Positions 23,431-30,330 of a stretch of DNA of 31,515 bases are shown in pieces. Numbering within the stretch: position 1 is the first letter of the stretch; the number at the start of each line of letters is the position of its first letter. The position numbers and the translations under genes were made by a program. Below the pieces are notes generated by a model that had not been told where the DNA came from, did not search any database, and was given only the letters and a program-made list of their open reading frames with translations. The stretch comes from JAZGAE01 sp036475545 (GTDB lineage Bacteria > Pseudomonadota > Alphaproteobacteria > DATDPM01): positions 1 through 31,515 of the forward strand of contig JAZGAE010000069.1 of NCBI GenBank assembly GCA_036475545.1. Reading direction: 5' to 3'.

Positions 23431-24890
23431 GCCGGGGGCCCTCCCGCGACCGCCAGGCTTTCCCACGGACGCGCGCGCCCTGCGGCGGTCTGGAGATGTC
23501 CCGACAGGCTGTTGGCGAAGGCTGCCTCGATGCGGACCTCCGCGATGACGCCAAAGTACGAGTCCGGGGCCTCGACATGGATGGCCTGCATGTAGGGGCT
23601 GCGCCCGGCGAGCTGACCCGGCCGCGTGGCCCTCCGGTCGAACAGGACCGGCATGACGCGTCCCTGTGAGGCGGCGTTGAAAGCGGTCTGCTGAGCCTTA
23701 AGCAGTGCCTGGAGCTCCGCAAGCCGGGCCGCCTTCTCTTCTTCCGGAACCTGGCCGGGCAGGTTCGCCGCGGGCGTTCCGGGCCGCGGGCTGAACTTGA
23801 AGGAATAGGCCTGGGCGAAGCCGACGTCGCGCACGAGACGCAGCGTCTCCTCGAAGTCGGTGCGGGTCTCCCCGGGGAAGCCAACGATGAAGTCGGACGC
23901 AAGTGCGATGTCGGGGCGGGCGGCCCTGAGCCTGTCCGCCACCCGCCGGTAGTCTTCAGCCGTGGAGCGGCGGTTCATGGCCTCGAGCACCGTGTCGGAG
24001 CCCGACTGCACCGGAAGGTGCAAATACGGCATCAGCTTGTCCACGTCACGGTGGGCGCCAACGAGCTCGTCGTCCACGTCACGGGGATGCGAAGTGGTGT
24101 ACCGAATTCGCTCGAGTCCCTCTATTTCGGCGAGGGCGAAGATCAGCCGGCCAAGCCCCCATTCACGCCCGACGACCCCGGGGGCCGCGCCATGGTATGC
24201 GTTGACGTTCTGCCCCAACAGCGTGATCTCGCGGGCGCCCCGATCCAGCAGCCGCCGGGCCTCCGCCACCACATCCGCCACCGGGCGGGAGTACTCGGCC
24301 CCGCGGGTGTAGGGCACGACGCAGAAGGTGCAAAACTTGTCGCAGCCTTCCTGCACCGAGAGATAGGCGGAGGGCCCCCTCGCCCCGGGTTCGGGCAGGA
24401 AGTCGAACTTCGGCTCGACCGGAAACTCGGTGTCTACGACGCCGAGCCTGGGACCGCGTCCGTCCCCGCAATCTCCGCGGCCCACCCTGTTGCGGTCGGC
24501 GGCGCGGGTGCGGTCGGCGGCGCGGGCGGCGCGCGCCACCATCTCCGGGAGCCGGTGGTAGGTCTGCGGGCCGAAAACGATGTCAACGCAGGGCGCCCGG
24601 CGCATGATCTCGTGGCCCTCGGCCTGGGCGACGCAGCCGGCGACCGCCAGCACCATCCCTTCCCCTTGCCGCGCCTTTCGGTCCTTGAGGCTGCGGAGCC
24701 GGCCGAGTTCGGAATAGACCTTTTCCGCCGCCTTTTCGCGAATGTGACAGGTGTTGAGGATGACCATGTCGGCGTCGTCCGGCTCGTCGACCGGCGTGTA
24801 GCCGAGCGGCGCCAGGACGTCCGCCATGCGGGCGGAGTCGTACACGTTCATCTGGCAACCGTATGTCTTGATGAAGAGCTTTTTCACCAA
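23427..24890 (-). CDS. miaB: tRNA-2-methylthio-N6-dimethylallyladenosine synthase MiaB
   Basis: A 487-residue radical-SAM methylthiotransferase that converts i6A37 to ms2i6A37 in tRNA. N-terminal cluster cysteines are C12 (YGCQMN), C48 (LNTCHI) and C86 (AGCVAQ). The radical-SAM cluster is C183-C187-C190 (GCDKFCTFC). A TRAM domain ends the protein. The linker between the two cluster domains (residues about 119-150) is arginine/alanine-rich and contains a 6-residue repeat coded by a perfect 18-bp tandem duplication. It heads the miaB-phoH-ybeY-corC-lnt cluster. Confidence 0.96.
   Translation of the reverse strand: MVKKLFIKTYGCQMNVYDSARMADVLAPLGYTPVDEPDDADMVILNTCHIREKAAEKVYSELGRLRSLKDRKARQGEGMVLAVAGCVAQAEGHEIMRRAPCVDIVFGPQTYHRLPEMVARAARAADRTRAADRNRVGRGDCGDGRGPRLGVVDTEFPVEPKFDFLPEPGARGPSAYLSVQEGCDKFCTFCVVPYTRGAEYSRPVADVVAEARRLLDRGAREITLLGQNVNAYHGAAPGVVGREWGLGRLIFALAEIEGLERIRYTTSHPRDVDDELVGAHRDVDKLMPYLHLPVQSGSDTVLEAMNRRSTAEDYRRVADRLRAARPDIALASDFIVGFPGETRTDFEETLRLVRDVGFAQAYSFKFSPRPGTPAANLPGQVPEEEKAARLAELQALLKAQQTAFNAASQGRVMPVLFDRRATRPGQLAGRSPYMQAIHVEAPDSYFGVIAEVRIEAAFANSLSGHLQTAAGRARPWESLAVAGGPPA
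24491..24526. repeat. 18-bp perfect tandem duplication inside miaB
   Basis: The unit TGCGGTCGGCGGCGCGGG occurs twice head to tail without mismatch. It is in frame and adds one copy of a six-residue Arg/Ala/Asp unit to the MiaB interdomain linker. The lack of mismatches suggests a recent duplication. Confidence 0.85.
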
Positions 24891-24968
24891 ATTCGCAGTC
24901 CTGGCGGACCCTACGGCACCCCGGACCGGGTCGGTTCAAAAACCGGAACGGATCGGAAACCTTTCAAA

Positions 24969-24996
24969 GAATTAGCACTCAGCCCCCCCGTGTCAA
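24969..24996 (-). promoter_or_regulatory. Promoter of the miaB cluster
   Basis: Minus strand perfect -35 TTGACA, 16-base spacer, -10 TAATTC, located over the last codons of olsA and about 80 bases before the miaB ATG. The -10 overlaps GAGTGCTAA, identical to one half of a CIRCE element, but the other half is absent. Confidence 0.55.
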
Positions 24997-25854
24997 GGCC
25001 GCCTCGGTCCGGCCCAGGGCGTCCGCGGGCGCCGCGGCAGCGCCGGCTGATCCTTGCGATTCCTCCTCGCCGGCCGGCCGGCCCGAGATCGCGTTCGCCA
25101 GCCCGTGTGCGATGACCCGGCGACAGTGGTCGCTCAGCGTCTTGCGCGAGTCGAACTCAGCGAGCGTCACCGGTGGGTGGAACTCGACCTCGACCGTGGC
25201 CGTGCCGAGGCCGAGCATCTTCCACATATGCGGCAAGAGCTCCATGTCGCCATACCAGGCGTAATAGGGGCGTAGGCCCCGCCCCAGCGGCAGGCCGTCG
25301 AGCCGCGTGTAGGCGACGGATACCGGCTGGACGGTGATCGGGCGCCCCCCGGTCTCCAACTCGGCCACGTTGAAAAGGGCACTCTTGAAGGGCAGCGTAC
25401 GGTTGCCATCGTTGCTGGTCCCCTCCGGGAAAAGGATGAGGTTGTCGCCCGCCTCGAGCCGCCGGCGCAGCTCTTGGCTCTGGGCGTGGATGTCGCGGCG
25501 CGTACCGCGGTCGACGAAGACCGAGCGCTGGAGTTTCGCCATGAGGCCAAAGAGCGGCCAACCGGCGATCTCGCGCTTGGCTATGAAGGAACCGGGGATG
25601 AGGGCTCCGAGTACCGCGGTGTCGAGATAGGAGGCGTGGTTGGCGACGAAAAGCGTCGCCGGGACCCGCGCCATCCGGCCGTGGGTCTCCAGCTTGAGCC
25701 CGATAATGCGCAGGCAGCCGCCATGATAGACGAGCGGGATGGTGACCGCCAAGGGCAGACGCAGCGCCACCGCAGCCACCTGGATCGGGAGCAGCAAGAG
25801 GGTCCACCCCAGAAAGAGTGCGGAGCGGACGAGCGCGCGAAAGGCCGACCCCAT
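24979..25854 (-). CDS. olsA: Lyso-ornithine-lipid/1-acylglycerol-phosphate O-acyltransferase (OlsA/PlsC family)
   Basis: A 291-residue membrane-associated acyltransferase. An N-terminal hydrophobic segment (ALFLGWTLLLLPIQVAAVAL) is followed by the catalytic NHASYLD motif (H73, D78) and FPEGT (142-146), the PlsC-type acyl-acceptor site. Because it follows an OlsB-like gene by only 5 bases, OlsA (second acyl transfer in ornithine lipid synthesis) is more likely than the general phosphatidate enzyme, although OlsA proteins can do both. The last 35 residues are alanine/glutamate-rich and not conserved. Confidence 0.8.
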   Translation of the reverse strand: MGSAFRALVRSALFLGWTLLLLPIQVAAVALRLPLAVTIPLVYHGGCLRIIGLKLETHGRMARVPATLFVANHASYLDTAVLGALIPGSFIAKREIAGWPLFGLMAKLQRSVFVDRGTRRDIHAQSQELRRRLEAGDNLILFPEGTSNDGNRTLPFKSALFNVAELETGGRPITVQPVSVAYTRLDGLPLGRGLRPYYAWYGDMELLPHMWKMLGLGTATVEVEFHPPVTLAEFDSRKTLSDHCRRVIAHGLANAISGRPAGEEESQGSAGAAAAPADALGRTEAALTRGG

Positions 25855-25859
25855 GACGG

Positions 25860-26690
25860 TCAGGGCACGCGGAGCTCGCGGGCCGTTCGCGTGTAGTGCC
25901 TGACGTACTTCTCCGCGACGCGGCCCGTCTCGACGACGACGCAGACGTCGGTCGTGTTGAACTGATGGTCGATGACGGCGCCGTCCCCGACGAATCCACC
26001 CAGTCTCAAATAGCCCTTAATCAGCGGCGGAAGGTCACCCACGGCCTTGCGCGGGTCGATCGCTTCGGGGCCGAGCAGGTTCATGTCCACATAGCGGTCA
26101 GGCAATGCCCAGGCCCGCAGCCGGGGGGGCGCGAGATGATGGTGGTAGAGGTACGAAAGCGGCACGGCCAGCGCCTCGGGGTCCGTGCCGGGAAGGCTCG
26201 CGCAACCGAACATGAGGTCGATGTCGCGTTCGAAGACAAAAGCCGAGATTCCCCGCCACAAGAGCTGCATCGTCGCCCGGTTGCGGTAGGCCGCGTCGAC
26301 GCACGACCTGCCGAGCTCCAGGATCCGCCCCGGGTAGCCGATCAGGTTGGAAATTTCGTACTCCGCGGCCGAGTAGAAGCCGCCGTGGCGGTTGGCCGCG
26401 TCGTGTTGCAAGAGGCGGTAGGTGCCGACTACCGCGGCAGGCCCGCAGCCGCGGCCGTGGTCGATCACCAGCAAGTGGTCGCAGATCTCGTCGAAGTCGT
26501 CGAAATCGCGGTGGCGGGCGGCCATCTCTCCGGTGGGAACGGCCGACATCTCCTCGTAGAAGACGCGGTAGCGGAGCGCCTGGGCAGCGTCAATCGCGGC
26601 CCCCGAATCCGCAAGCCGTACCTCCAAACGGCCCGCGCGCAATTCGCTCACCGCCGGATCTGCCGGACCCGACTGGCGATGAACCTCCAT
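25860..26690 (-). CDS. olsB: Ornithine N-acyltransferase-like GNAT protein (OlsB)
   Basis: About 276 residues of the OlsB/hemolysin-like acyltransferase family, which moves a 3-hydroxyacyl chain from ACP to the amino group of ornithine. Visible landmarks are LRYRVFYEEM, a DFDEICDHLLVID segment, GTYRLL, ILELGRSCVDAAYRNRATMQLLW (acyl-donor region) and PPLIKGYLRLGGFVGDGAVID. There is no signal peptide. The ATG at 26690 (MEVHRQSG) is chosen; an earlier TTG at 26786 would overlap the fur stop and add 32 unconserved residues. With olsA downstream it forms a likely ornithine-lipid unit behind fur. Confidence 0.8.
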   Translation of the reverse strand: MEVHRQSGPADPAVSELRAGRLEVRLADSGAAIDAAQALRYRVFYEEMSAVPTGEMAARHRDFDDFDEICDHLLVIDHGRGCGPAAVVGTYRLLQHDAANRHGGFYSAAEYEISNLIGYPGRILELGRSCVDAAYRNRATMQLLWRGISAFVFERDIDLMFGCASLPGTDPEALAVPLSYLYHHHLAPPRLRAWALPDRYVDMNLLGPEAIDPRKAVGDLPPLIKGYLRLGGFVGDGAVIDHQFNTTDVCVVVETGRVAEKYVRHYTRTARELRVP

Positions 26691-26782
26691 TTCCCAAACC
26701 TTGTCACACCGACCATGACGTGTCCGTGCCGATTGTGTCACTGCCGTGCGATGCGTCGCCGCAGGCGCCTCGCGAGCCGCGA

Positions 26783-27217
26783 TCAATCGTCGCCGGATCT
26801 CTTCGCCCGCTGGCCGAGAGCGATGCCGTAGAGCTCGAGCCGGTGATCCACGAGCTCGTAACCAAGCTCCTCGGCCACCCTGCGCTGCAGCTTCTCGATT
26901 TCCTCGCTGCGGAACTCGATGATCTTTCCCGATTTCAGGTCGATCAGGTGATCGTGATGCGCCTTGCTGGCGGCCTCGTAACGGGACCTGCCATCCCCGA
27001 ACTCGCGCCGCTCCAAGATGTTCGCCTCCTCGAACAGCCGCACCGTCCGGTAAACGGTGGCGATGGAGATGCGGGAGTCGATCTCGCTCGCCCGCTGGTG
27101 CAGGAGTTCGACATCGGGATGATCATCGGCTTCGGACAACACACGGGCGATGATTCGCCGCTGCTCCGTCATTTTCAGCCCCTTCTCGAGGCATATCCGC
27201 TCGATGCGCGAAGGCAT
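26783..27217 (-). CDS. fur: Fur-family metal-responsive regulator (Fur/Mur)
   Basis: A 144-residue Fur protein with the DNA-binding part (KMTEQRRIIARVL; ISIATVYRTVRLFEE) and metal ligands in AHHDHLID (H87, H88, D89, H90) and H125. The CxxC structural zinc pairs of E. coli Fur are absent; the only cysteine is C9. Alphaproteobacterial homologues of this type often act as the manganese regulator Mur, and iron and manganese control cannot be told apart here. It is distinct from the Irr at 2871-3296. It lies 80 bases after mucR and directly before olsB. Confidence 0.9.
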   Translation of the reverse strand: MPSRIERICLEKGLKMTEQRRIIARVLSEADDHPDVELLHQRASEIDSRISIATVYRTVRLFEEANILERREFGDGRSRYEAASKAHHDHLIDLKSGKIIEFRSEEIEKLQRRVAEELGYELVDHRLELYGIALGQRAKRSGDD

Positions 27218-27297
27218 GCCGCATCATCCCGTTTCAAATCATGCGCCGGGTCCAAGGATAATAGAACTACCCTCGCAAGCCTATCGCCCTGGCCCTT

Positions 27298-27729
27298 TCA
27301 GACCGAGCCCCTGGGCGCCCGCCGCCGCTTGCGGGCGATGGTCCCCAGACCTATCTCCTTGGCAAGGCGGCTGCGTTGCTTTGCGTAGTTGGGCGCAACC
27401 ATGGGATAATCGGGCGGAAGCCCCCAGCGCTCGCGGTATTCGCCCGGCGTCAGATTGAAAGCAGTCTTGAGATGACGCTTGAGCATCTTCAGCTTCTTGC
27501 CGTCCTCGAGGCAAACAAGGTAATCGGGCGTCACCGACCTCTTGATCGGCACCGCCGGTTGCGGACGGGGCGCCGCTCGGGCTTCACGGCCCACTTGCGC
27601 GAGGGCGCCGTAAACCTGTTCGATCAACTTGGAAAGCTCGCTCGCCAGCAGCGTGTTCTTGGACACATAGCCAGCGGTGATCCTCGCCGTGAGGGCCAAC
27701 AGGTCGCGTGACTCTGACTGATCGGGCAT
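27298..27729 (-). CDS. MucR/Ros-family transcriptional regulator with degenerate zinc finger
   Basis: A 143-residue DNA-binding protein. The N-terminal half (LALTARITAGYVSKNTLLASELSKLIEQVYGAL) is the oligomerisation region; the C-terminal Ros-type domain is DYLVCLEDGKKLKMLKRHLKTAFNLTPGEYRERWGLP. Of the four ligands of the Ros zinc finger, C73 and H86 remain, while the second Cys is D76 and the last His position is Ala/Phe (90-91). Related Mesorhizobium proteins are known to fold without zinc. The ATG at 27729 has GGAGGTGG seven bases upstream; an upstream extension is antisense to the TusA gene and is rejected. MucR proteins usually bind AT-rich DNA and repress their own gene. Confidence 0.92.
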   Translation of the reverse strand: MPDQSESRDLLALTARITAGYVSKNTLLASELSKLIEQVYGALAQVGREARAAPRPQPAVPIKRSVTPDYLVCLEDGKKLKMLKRHLKTAFNLTPGEYRERWGLPPDYPMVAPNYAKQRSRLAKEIGLGTIARKRRRAPRGSV

Positions 27730-27761
27730 CGGGTTACCACCTCCGCTAGAATAACCAATGT

Positions 27762-27790
27762 TATATAAGTTCCGCATTACTTTTCTGCAA
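27762..27790 (-). promoter_or_regulatory. Promoter of mucR in AT-rich divergent region
   Basis: Minus strand -35 TTGCAG, 17-base spacer, -10 TATATA. The divergent mucR/tusA region (27730-27799) is AT-rich compared with the rest of the window, which fits MucR self-binding. A TAGAAT at 27747-27752 on the plus strand could be a -10 for the TusA gene, but it has no good -35. Confidence 0.55.
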
Positions 27791-27799
27791 TGACGACAC

Positions 27800-28084
27800 G
27801 TGGCAAATAATAAAAACAACATCGTCGGCAACACAGATGTCGGCAGATACTTTCTCGACATCACGCAAGACGTCTGCCCGTTGACCTTCGTGAAAGCCAA
27901 ATTGCTGCTGGAGCGCATGGAGCCCGGCGCCGTCGCCGAGATTCGCCTGAACTCGGGCGAGCCCCTGGAGAACGTGCCCAGATCCGTCCGCGAGGAGGGC
28001 CACGAGGTGGTGAGCCTCGAGCCCGAAGAGGACGGTGCAGAAGGGGCCAAGACCGTGTACCGGATGGTGGTCCGCAAGCGCTAG
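27800..28084 (+). CDS. TusA/SirA-family sulfur-carrier-like protein
   Basis: A 94-residue two-layer alpha/beta protein of the TusA family. The active-site motif is DITQDVCPLTFVKAKLLLERM with the single Cys-Pro that carries persulfide in TusA proteins. The segment GEPLENVPRSVREEGHEVV is typical of the subgroup in which NVPRS replaces the IPRW-type helix of E. coli TusA. Likely role: sulfur transfer for tRNA thiolation, molybdenum cofactor or sulfur oxidation; the subgroup role is unknown to me. The start is GTG at 27800; an in-frame stop at 27791 rules out a longer protein, and the ribosome-binding site is weak. It is on the opposite strand to both neighbours. Confidence 0.85.
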   Translation: MANNKNNIVGNTDVGRYFLDITQDVCPLTFVKAKLLLERMEPGAVAEIRLNSGEPLENVPRSVREEGHEVVSLEPEEDGAEGAKTVYRMVVRKR

Positions 28085-28137
28085 CTCGGGCGGGAGCAGC
28101 GGGCTGCCGCGCCGCCCCGGCGCCTCGGGCCCGCGGT

Positions 28138-28827
28138 TCAGCGCCGTTCGCCGCGCTTCGGGAGCTTGGCGTAAGAAGGGTGCAGATAGAGGGGCGCCGG
28201 TGCTTCGAGCCCGTCTCCGGGCGCCCGGGCGGGGCCGCGCGTTGCGGCGATCGCCGCCACCTGCGCCGCGTCCGGCAGCCCGAGCCCTTCGGCGAATCGG
28301 ATGTCGGCCCGCCGGCCGAGCACGTCGCGAAGGCGGGCAGCGCCGTTTCCCGCGACCACCAAGGGGCCCTCCGGCAGCATGGCCGGCACGGCGCCGGGGA
28401 GGGCGGCGGAGACGGGAGTGTTTTCCGAGAGATCGGCGCCAAAGATCTGGAGATACAAATCCGCCCGCCCGGCGTCGAGCGCGACCAGCAGGCTGCGCCC
28501 CGCCCGCGCTTCCGCCTCCACGCCGTAGGCCACAGCCTCGAGGGTGGTGACGCCGACGACGGGAAGACCCAGGGCCAGCGCCATGCCCCGCGCCGCCGCC
28601 AGCCCGATCCTGAGCCCGGTGAAGGACCCGGGGCCCACAGTGACCGCCAATCGGTCGAGCTCCGAGAACGCGACACCGGCTTCTGCCACGGCTGCGATCA
28701 CCATCGGCATGAGGGCCTCGGACTGGCCGCGGGCCATCGTCTCCATGCGGCGGGCGAGGATCTCGCCGTCCCGCCACACCGCCGCCGAACATGCGGCCAG
28801 CGCCGTGTCGAGGGCGAGGATCCTCAC
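28138..28827 (-). CDS. tsaB: tRNA threonylcarbamoyladenosine synthesis protein TsaB
   Basis: A 229-residue actin-like-fold protein that forms the TsaBD(E) complex for t6A37 formation in tRNA. Characteristic parts are the N-terminal MRILALDTALAACSAAV and TVGPGSFTGLRIGLAAARGMALAL. It lacks the zinc site of TsaD, as expected. Normal length. In many alphaproteobacteria rimI follows tsaB; here the next gene is a convergent TusA-like gene and no rimI is present in the window. Confidence 0.95.
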   Translation of the reverse strand: MRILALDTALAACSAAVWRDGEILARRMETMARGQSEALMPMVIAAVAEAGVAFSELDRLAVTVGPGSFTGLRIGLAAARGMALALGLPVVGVTTLEAVAYGVEAEARAGRSLLVALDAGRADLYLQIFGADLSENTPVSAALPGAVPAMLPEGPLVVAGNGAARLRDVLGRRADIRFAEGLGLPDAAQVAAIAATRGPARAPGDGLEAPAPLYLHPSYAKLPKRGERR

Positions 28828-28959
28828 GGTCCGCCCCGTTCCCTCGGCGCCGGAGCCGCCATCGCGTGACGGCCAGGTGGCGCCGGGCCCTGGGTTCTCC
28901 GGCTTTGGCGCGCTAGGTTCGTCATGCTAGGAATAACGGCCCGCCAACCAGGGGACGCC

Positions 28960-29517
28960 ATGCCGATGAGGCTCGTCGAGATCGCCGCGCCCGAATACGA
29001 CGTCGAGCTGGAACTCGCCTATGCCACCGAACGCAACATCACCGGCCGGCCCATTTACCGGCGGGCCCTCTGCTACCTCCACGCCGACGCGGCGGACCTG
29101 CTGGCCCGCGCCATCATACTCGCGGCGCAGCTGGGATTCAGGATCAAGGTCTTCGACGCCTTCCGCCCTGCCCAGGCCCAGCGGGCGCTGTGGAACCATT
29201 GCCCCGACCCCGACTTCCTGGCCGATCCGCGCGTGGGCTCCCCCCATTCGCGCGGCGTGGCCGTCGATCTCACCCTCGTCGACACCTCGGGGCGCGAGCT
29301 GGAGATGGGCACGGGGTTCGACGATTTCACGCCGCTCGCACACCACGGCGCGGCCGGCCTTTCGCGCGAGGAGCACGAGAACCGCATGGTCTTGCTCGGC
29401 CTGATGACGACCGTGGGCTGGGATTACTACAGGAACGAGTGGTGGCATTATCAGTTGTTCCAGCCCAAGCGTTACCCGCTGGTGAGCGACGGTGAGGTGC
29501 CCGCGAGCTTGATGTAG
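28960..29517 (+). CDS. D-alanyl-D-alanine dipeptidase (VanX/DdpX family)
   Basis: A 185-residue zinc dipeptidase that hydrolyses D-Ala-D-Ala. Zinc ligands are H96 and D103 (SPHSRGVAVD) and H163 (EWWHY), with catalytic E160 and the transition-state Arg R69 (DAFRPAQAQ). There is no signal peptide, so it is likely cytoplasmic like DdpX, which recycles D-Ala from peptidoglycan turnover in starvation. The ATG at 28960 has AGGGGA just upstream and aligns with E. coli DdpX; an earlier ATG at 28924 would add 12 residues. No van regulators or ligases are nearby, so vancomycin resistance is not implied. Confidence 0.9.
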   Translation: MPMRLVEIAAPEYDVELELAYATERNITGRPIYRRALCYLHADAADLLARAIILAAQLGFRIKVFDAFRPAQAQRALWNHCPDPDFLADPRVGSPHSRGVAVDLTLVDTSGRELEMGTGFDDFTPLAHHGAAGLSREEHENRMVLLGLMTTVGWDYYRNEWWHYQLFQPKRYPLVSDGEVPASLM

Positions 29518-29543
29518 CGGCGCCGCGCGGGCGGGCATTATGG

Positions 29544-30134
29544 TCAAATGACCCGGCACGCCTCTTCGAACTCGAGGCGCGGGCTGCGCGGCCGCAGCTT
29601 CGAGCCATCCCCGTATCCGAGGTTGCAGAGGAAGTTGGACTTGTAGCGTCCGTCGGGAAAGAACTCGGCGTCCACCTTGGCGTTGTCGAATCCCGACATG
29701 GGGCCGCAGTCGAGCCCCAGGGCCCGCGCGGCCACGATGAAATACGCTCCCTGGAGCGTTCCGTTGCGAAAGGCCGTGAGCGCGGCCTTTTCCTCGTCGC
29801 CCGCGAACCACGACCGGGCGTCGGTATGGGGGAAGAGTTTCGGGAGAAGATCGTAGAAGCGGCGGTCGTGCGCGACGATGGCGGTCACGGGCGCGGCCAT
29901 GGTCTTCTCCACATTGCCCTCGCTGAGCGCGGGCTTGAGGCGTTCCTTCGCTTGGCTGGACTTGACGAAGACCACCCGCATGGGGCTGCAATTCGCGCTC
30001 GTCGGCCCCATCTTGGCCAAGTCGTACACCACCTGGAGCAGGCCGTCGCTTACCGGCCTGCCCCGCCACACGCTGTGGGTCCGGGCCTCGCGGAACAGCA
30101 GGTCCAGCCCGCCTTCGCTCAGGATCTCGGTCAA
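29544..30134 (-). CDS. rutE: RutE-like malonic semialdehyde reductase / nitroreductase
   Basis: A 196-residue FMN-dependent NAD(P)H oxidoreductase of the nitroreductase fold. The segments DLLFREARTHSVW, LAKMGPTSANCSPMRVVFVKS, FRNGTLQGAYFIVAARALGLDCGPMSGFD and CNLGYGD match the RutE/HadB group, which reduces malonic semialdehyde in pyrimidine breakdown; no other rut genes are present, so the substrate is uncertain. The start is TTG at 30134 because AAGGAGG lies six bases upstream and the resulting 196 residues equal the family length; a longer reading to 30257 would run through a large palindrome. It converges with the dipeptidase gene. Confidence 0.85.
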   Translation of the reverse strand: MTEILSEGGLDLLFREARTHSVWRGRPVSDGLLQVVYDLAKMGPTSANCSPMRVVFVKSSQAKERLKPALSEGNVEKTMAAPVTAIVAHDRRFYDLLPKLFPHTDARSWFAGDEEKAALTAFRNGTLQGAYFIVAARALGLDCGPMSGFDNAKVDAEFFPDGRYKSNFLCNLGYGDGSKLRPRSPRLEFEEACRVI

Positions 30135-30153
30135 CTCGCGCCTCCTTCGGCTT

Positions 30154-30187
30154 CGCTCACGGCGCGCCCGCGGGCGGGCCGTGAGCG
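30154..30187. repeat. 34-bp near-perfect palindrome upstream of rutE
   Basis: CGCTCACGGC and GCCGTGAGCG flank a central CGCCCG-CGGGCG, with only one G/G mismatch pair between the arms. In the rutE mRNA it would form a very stable hairpin just before the Shine-Dalgarno. It may be a regulator of rutE or a REP-like repeat; only this copy is seen in the window. Confidence 0.7.
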
Positions 30188-30252
30188 ATCTCGATTCCGG
30201 GCGTTGCACCCCGCGCCTAACCGCGCGCGTGGCGCGGCCCCAATTAATTGAC

Positions 30253-30271
30253 GCCACGGGCCCGCCGTGGC
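30253..30271. repeat. Second hairpin in the rutE/deacetylase divergent region
   Basis: GCCACGG-GCCCG-CCGTGGC, a perfect 7-bp stem with a 5-base loop, adjacent to the short palindrome CAATTAATTG (30241-30250). It may be an operator or structured leader for one of the two divergent genes. Confidence 0.45.
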
Positions 30272-30330
30272 AAGCCGCTTCGGCGACGGCCGATAGCCCC
30301 GCAATCTGGCCAAGGCAGGGCGACTGGACT

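Noticed and set aside
24969..24996. CIRCE heat-shock operator
   Set aside because: Only one 9-base arm is present; the other arm matches at 3 of 9 positions.
27298..28077. N-terminally extended mucR reading through the tusA region
   Set aside because: The extension is antisense to a well-formed TusA-family gene, and the ATG at 27729 has a strong Shine-Dalgarno.
28924..29517. Van-type vancomycin resistance locus
   Set aside because: Only the dipeptidase is present; no VanH, ligase or VanRS neighbours, and DdpX-like enzymes are common for peptidoglycan recycling.
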